DNA from: an uncultured Faecalibacterium sp.
GTDB lineage: Bacteria > Bacillota > Clostridia > Oscillospirales > Ruminococcaceae
DNA length: 6,918 bases
Assembly: GCA_934561115.1 (NCBI GenBank)
Contig: CAKTFS010000054.1
Span: 1 to 6,918 of the forward strand
Direction: 5' to 3'
Positions 4,574 through 6,918 of the stretch are shown here, in pieces. Within the stretch, counting starts at the first letter, position 1. Each line of letters starts with the position of its first letter. The translations under genes and the position numbers were made by a program. The notes below the pieces were generated by a model. The model searched no databases. It saw only the letters and a program-made list of their open reading frames with translations, and was not told where the DNA came from.

Positions 4574-6916
4574 TCAGAACACCGCCACGGCGACCAGACG
4601 CACCAGCAAAGCGCACAGCCATGCCACGGCGCACTGGTTGACCACCATGATGGTGGCCCACTTACCGCCAAGCTCCCGCTTGACCGAGGCCACTGCCGCG
4701 ATGCAGGGGGTATACAGCAGGCAGAACACCAGCAGGGGCGCAGCCTGCGCCGGGGTGAGGGCTGCGGTCAGGGCTGCGGTGGAGCCGAAGAGGATGAGCA
4801 GCGAGGACACCACGCTCTCCTTGGCCATAAAGCCGGTGATGAGGGCGGTGGAGATGCGCCAGTCCGCAAAGCCCAGCGGAGCGAACAACGGGGCGATATC
4901 GCCCGCGATGCGCGCCAGAATGCTGGCCTGCGGGTCGGCGGTCAGCGACAGCTGCAAGTCAAAGTTCTGCAAAAACCAGATGACGATGGTGGCGGCAAAG
5001 ATGACCGTAAAAGCCTTCTGCAAGAAGTCCCGGGCCTTTTCCCACAGCAGCTGCGCCACGTTTTTCAGGCCGGGCAGGCGGTAGTTGGGCAATTCCATAA
5101 CAAAGGGCACGGCTTCGCCCTTGAACACGGTGCTCTTGAGCAGCAGCGCCGCCAGCACGCCCACCAGAATGCCGGTGAAGTACAGCAGCACCATCACAAG
5201 TCCCGCGTACTTGGGGAAGAACGCCGCCGCAAACAGGCTGTAAATGGGCAGCTTTGCCGAGCAGCTCATGAACGGGGTAAGCAGGATGGTCATTTTGCGG
5301 TCGCGCTCCGAGGGCAGGGTGCGGCTTGCCATCACGCCGGGCACGGTGCAGCCAAAGCCGATAAGCATGGGCACGATGCTGCGGCCGGACAGGCCGATGC
5401 GGCGCAGCAGCTTATCCATCACAAAGGCAACACGCGCCATGTAGCCGGTATCCTCCAGCATGGAGAGGAAGAAGAACAGCACCACGATGATGGGCAGAAA
5501 GCTCAGCACACTGCCCACACCGGTAAAGATGCCGTCGATGACCAGCGAGTGCACCGCCGCGTTGACGTTCCAGTTGGTCAGGGCGGTGTCCACAAGGCCG
5601 GTCAGGGCGTCGATGCCCAGTTCCATGAGGTTCTGGAAGAACAGGCCGATGACATTGAAGGTGAGGAAGAACACCAGACCCATGATGGCGATAAAGGCCG
5701 GGATGGCGGTGTACTTGCCGGTAAGGAACTTGTCGATGCGGTTGGAGCGCAGCTGCTCCTTGCTTTCGTGGGGCTTGACAACCGTCTGCGCCACCAGCTC
5801 CTGAATGAAGGAGAAGCGCATATCCGCAATGGCGGCGGCGCGGTCCAGACCGCGCTCCTGCTCCATCTGCACGATGATGTGCTCGATCATTTCTTTTTCG
5901 TTTTGATCCAGTTTCAGAGCTTCCTCAATGCGGGGGTCGCCCTCCACCAGCTTGGTGGCGGCGAACCGCACCGGGATGCCCGCTGCCTTGGCGTGATCCT
6001 CGATGAGGTGCAGGATGCCGTGGATGCAGCGGTGCACCGCGCCGCCGTGGTCGTCCTCGCTGCAAAAGTCCATGCGCCCGGGGCGCTCCTGATACTTTGC
6101 CACATGGACGGCGTGGTCTACCAGCTCGTCCACGCCCTCGTTCTTGGCGGCGGAGATGGGGATGACCGGGATGCCCAGCATGGCCTCCATCTTGTTGATG
6201 CGCACTGTGCCGCCGTTGCCGCGCATTTCGTCCATCATGTTCAGCGCCAGCACCATGGGGATATCCAGCTCCATCAGCTGCATGGTCAGGTAGAGGTTGC
6301 GCTCGATGTTGGTGGCGTCCACGATATTGATGATGCCGGTGGGCTTTTCGCCGATGATAAACTGCCGGGTGACGATCTCCTCGCTGGAATAGGGGGACAT
6401 GGAGTAGATGCCCGGCAGGTCGGTGACCTCGGTCTCCGGGTGACCCTTGATGGCACCGCTCTTGCGGTCCACCGTCACGCCCGGAAAGTTGCCCACGTGC
6501 TGGTTGGAACCGGTAAGCTGGTTGAACAGGGTGGTCTTGCCGCAGTTCTGGTTGCCCGCCAGCGCAAAGGTCAGGGTCTTATCCTCCGGCAGGGGATGCT
6601 CCCCCTCCTTGGTGTGGTACTTGCCGCCCTCGCCAAGACCCGGGTGCTCCACCATCTTCCCGTCCACCGGGGCGCGCACCGCCGGGGTCTTTTCGGTGGG
6701 GGTCACGGCGATCTGTGCCGCGTCGTCCAGACGCAGGGTCAGCTCATAGCCGTGGATGCGCAGCTCCATGGGGTCGCCCATGGGCGCCAGCTTTACCAGC
6801 GTGACCTCTGCCCCGGGGATCAGACCCATATCCAGAAAATGCTGCCGCAGTGCGCCCGCACCGCCCACAGCATCCACTATGGCGCTTTTGCCGATCTGTA
6901 ACTCTTTTAACGTCAT
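4574..6916 (-). CDS. feoB: FeoA-FeoB fusion, GTPase-linked ferrous iron transporter
   Basis: The 780-residue protein imports Fe2+ across the cytoplasmic membrane. Residues 1-72 are a full FeoA (SH3-like) domain (ALRQHFLDMGLIPGAEV, then GYELTLR). A charged His-containing linker (73-112) leads into the FeoB G domain. G1 is GNQNCGKTT (121-129), G2 Thr is in PGVTVD (145-150), G3 is DLPG (167-170 region), G4 is NMMD (226-229) and G5 is near SAAKNEG (255-261). The membrane part begins near residue 403 and carries both gate motifs, GFGCTVPG (520-527) and CSAKLPIY (552-559), plus KESVVSSL (699-706). All hydrophobic segments appear intact to the C-terminus. The start ATG (6914-6916) fits the FeoA N-terminus, but its ribosome binding site and promoter lie outside the window. 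No feoC follows. Residues 285-308 hold a Cys/His cluster between the G and membrane domains. Confidence 0.97.
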   Translation of the reverse strand: MTLKELQIGKSAIVDAVGGAGALRQHFLDMGLIPGAEVTLVKLAPMGDPMELRIHGYELTLRLDDAAQIAVTPTEKTPAVRAPVDGKMVEHPGLGEGGKYHTKEGEHPLPEDKTLTFALAGNQNCGKTTLFNQLTGSNQHVGNFPGVTVDRKSGAIKGHPETEVTDLPGIYSMSPYSSEEIVTRQFIIGEKPTGIINIVDATNIERNLYLTMQLMELDIPMVLALNMMDEMRGNGGTVRINKMEAMLGIPVIPISAAKNEGVDELVDHAVHVAKYQERPGRMDFCSEDDHGGAVHRCIHGILHLIEDHAKAAGIPVRFAATKLVEGDPRIEEALKLDQNEKEMIEHIIVQMEQERGLDRAAAIADMRFSFIQELVAQTVVKPHESKEQLRSNRIDKFLTGKYTAIPAFIAIMGLVFFLTFNVIGLFFQNLMELGIDALTGLVDTALTNWNVNAAVHSLVIDGIFTGVGSVLSFLPIIVVLFFFLSMLEDTGYMARVAFVMDKLLRRIGLSGRSIVPMLIGFGCTVPGVMASRTLPSERDRKMTILLTPFMSCSAKLPIYSLFAAAFFPKYAGLVMVLLYFTGILVGVLAALLLKSTVFKGEAVPFVMELPNYRLPGLKNVAQLLWEKARDFLQKAFTVIFAATIVIWFLQNFDLQLSLTADPQASILARIAGDIAPLFAPLGFADWRISTALITGFMAKESVVSSLLILFGSTAALTAALTPAQAAPLLVFCLLYTPCIAAVASVKRELGGKWATIMVVNQCAVAWLCALLVRLVAVAVF

Positions 6917-6918
6917 AT

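Noticed and set aside
4275..4661. A 128-codon minus-strand frame (and a shorter plus-strand frame at 4111-4383) across the intergenic repeats
   Set aside because: The translation consists of the repeat elements themselves (for example LSQRESLWQ and LSLWERW) plus the antisense end of feoAB. Such peptides are typical false calls over palindromic repeats.
4505..6901. A 798-codon open frame on the plus strand, antisense to feoAB
   Set aside because: It mirrors the conserved FeoAB reading frame, its translation is low-complexity and rich in His, Gln, Asp and Gly, and it matches no fold I recognise. Long antisense frames are expected opposite G+C-rich genes with strong third-position bias.

Overview
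The window looks like an ordinary chromosomal segment of a high-G+C member of the Bacillota. It is probably from the Oscillospiraceae/Ruminococcaceae, and Faecalibacterium-like is my best guess. The reasons are a two-subunit iron-sulfur L-serine dehydratase in the Gram-positive sdaAB-sdaAA arrangement, a FeoA-FeoB fusion of clostridial type, strong consensus sigma-A promoters, and a palindromic intergenic repeat built on CTCTCCCAAAGGGAGAG, which I associate with this group from memory. The taxonomic call is an inference, not a search result.

Layout, left to right: (1) tRNA-Arg(ACG) on the minus strand (1-77), with a near-perfect promoter and an AT-rich upstream tract (103-165). (2) An empty spacer, then the terminator of the serine dehydratase operon (386-412). 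(3) sdaAA and sdaAB on the minus strand (413-1972), separated by only 3 nt and so translationally coupled. Together they encode the enzyme that deaminates L-serine to pyruvate and ammonia. (4) A divergent control region (1973-2226) whose two -10 boxes lie only 21 bp apart. (5) tig, trigger factor, on the plus strand (2227-3531), with a degenerate ribosome-docking signature. (6) Two tail-to-tail terminators (3601-3690). (7) A marR-type regulator on the minus strand (3705-4139), with a perfect-consensus promoter and a palindromic operator candidate over its start site. (8) A 434-bp intergenic region holding a MITE-like palindromic repeat (4247-4399) and the 3' element of the iron transporter. 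(9) feoAB, a fused FeoA-FeoB ferrous-iron transporter on the minus strand (4574-6916), whose upstream signals lie beyond the window edge.

The coding genes are conserved housekeeping or transport functions, and I found no new enzymatic, defence or mobile gene system. The most unusual structure is non-coding. The 3' regions of tig and feoAB, on opposite strands, carry the same roughly 95-bp element in the sense direction. It has a 5' module with interleaved (pseudoknot-order) complementary segments, followed by a terminator hairpin whose 24-bp core is identical between the two genes. A third, covarying version of that hairpin terminates marR. This looks like a dispersed terminator/3'-UTR repeat family, and it is the item most worth following up.
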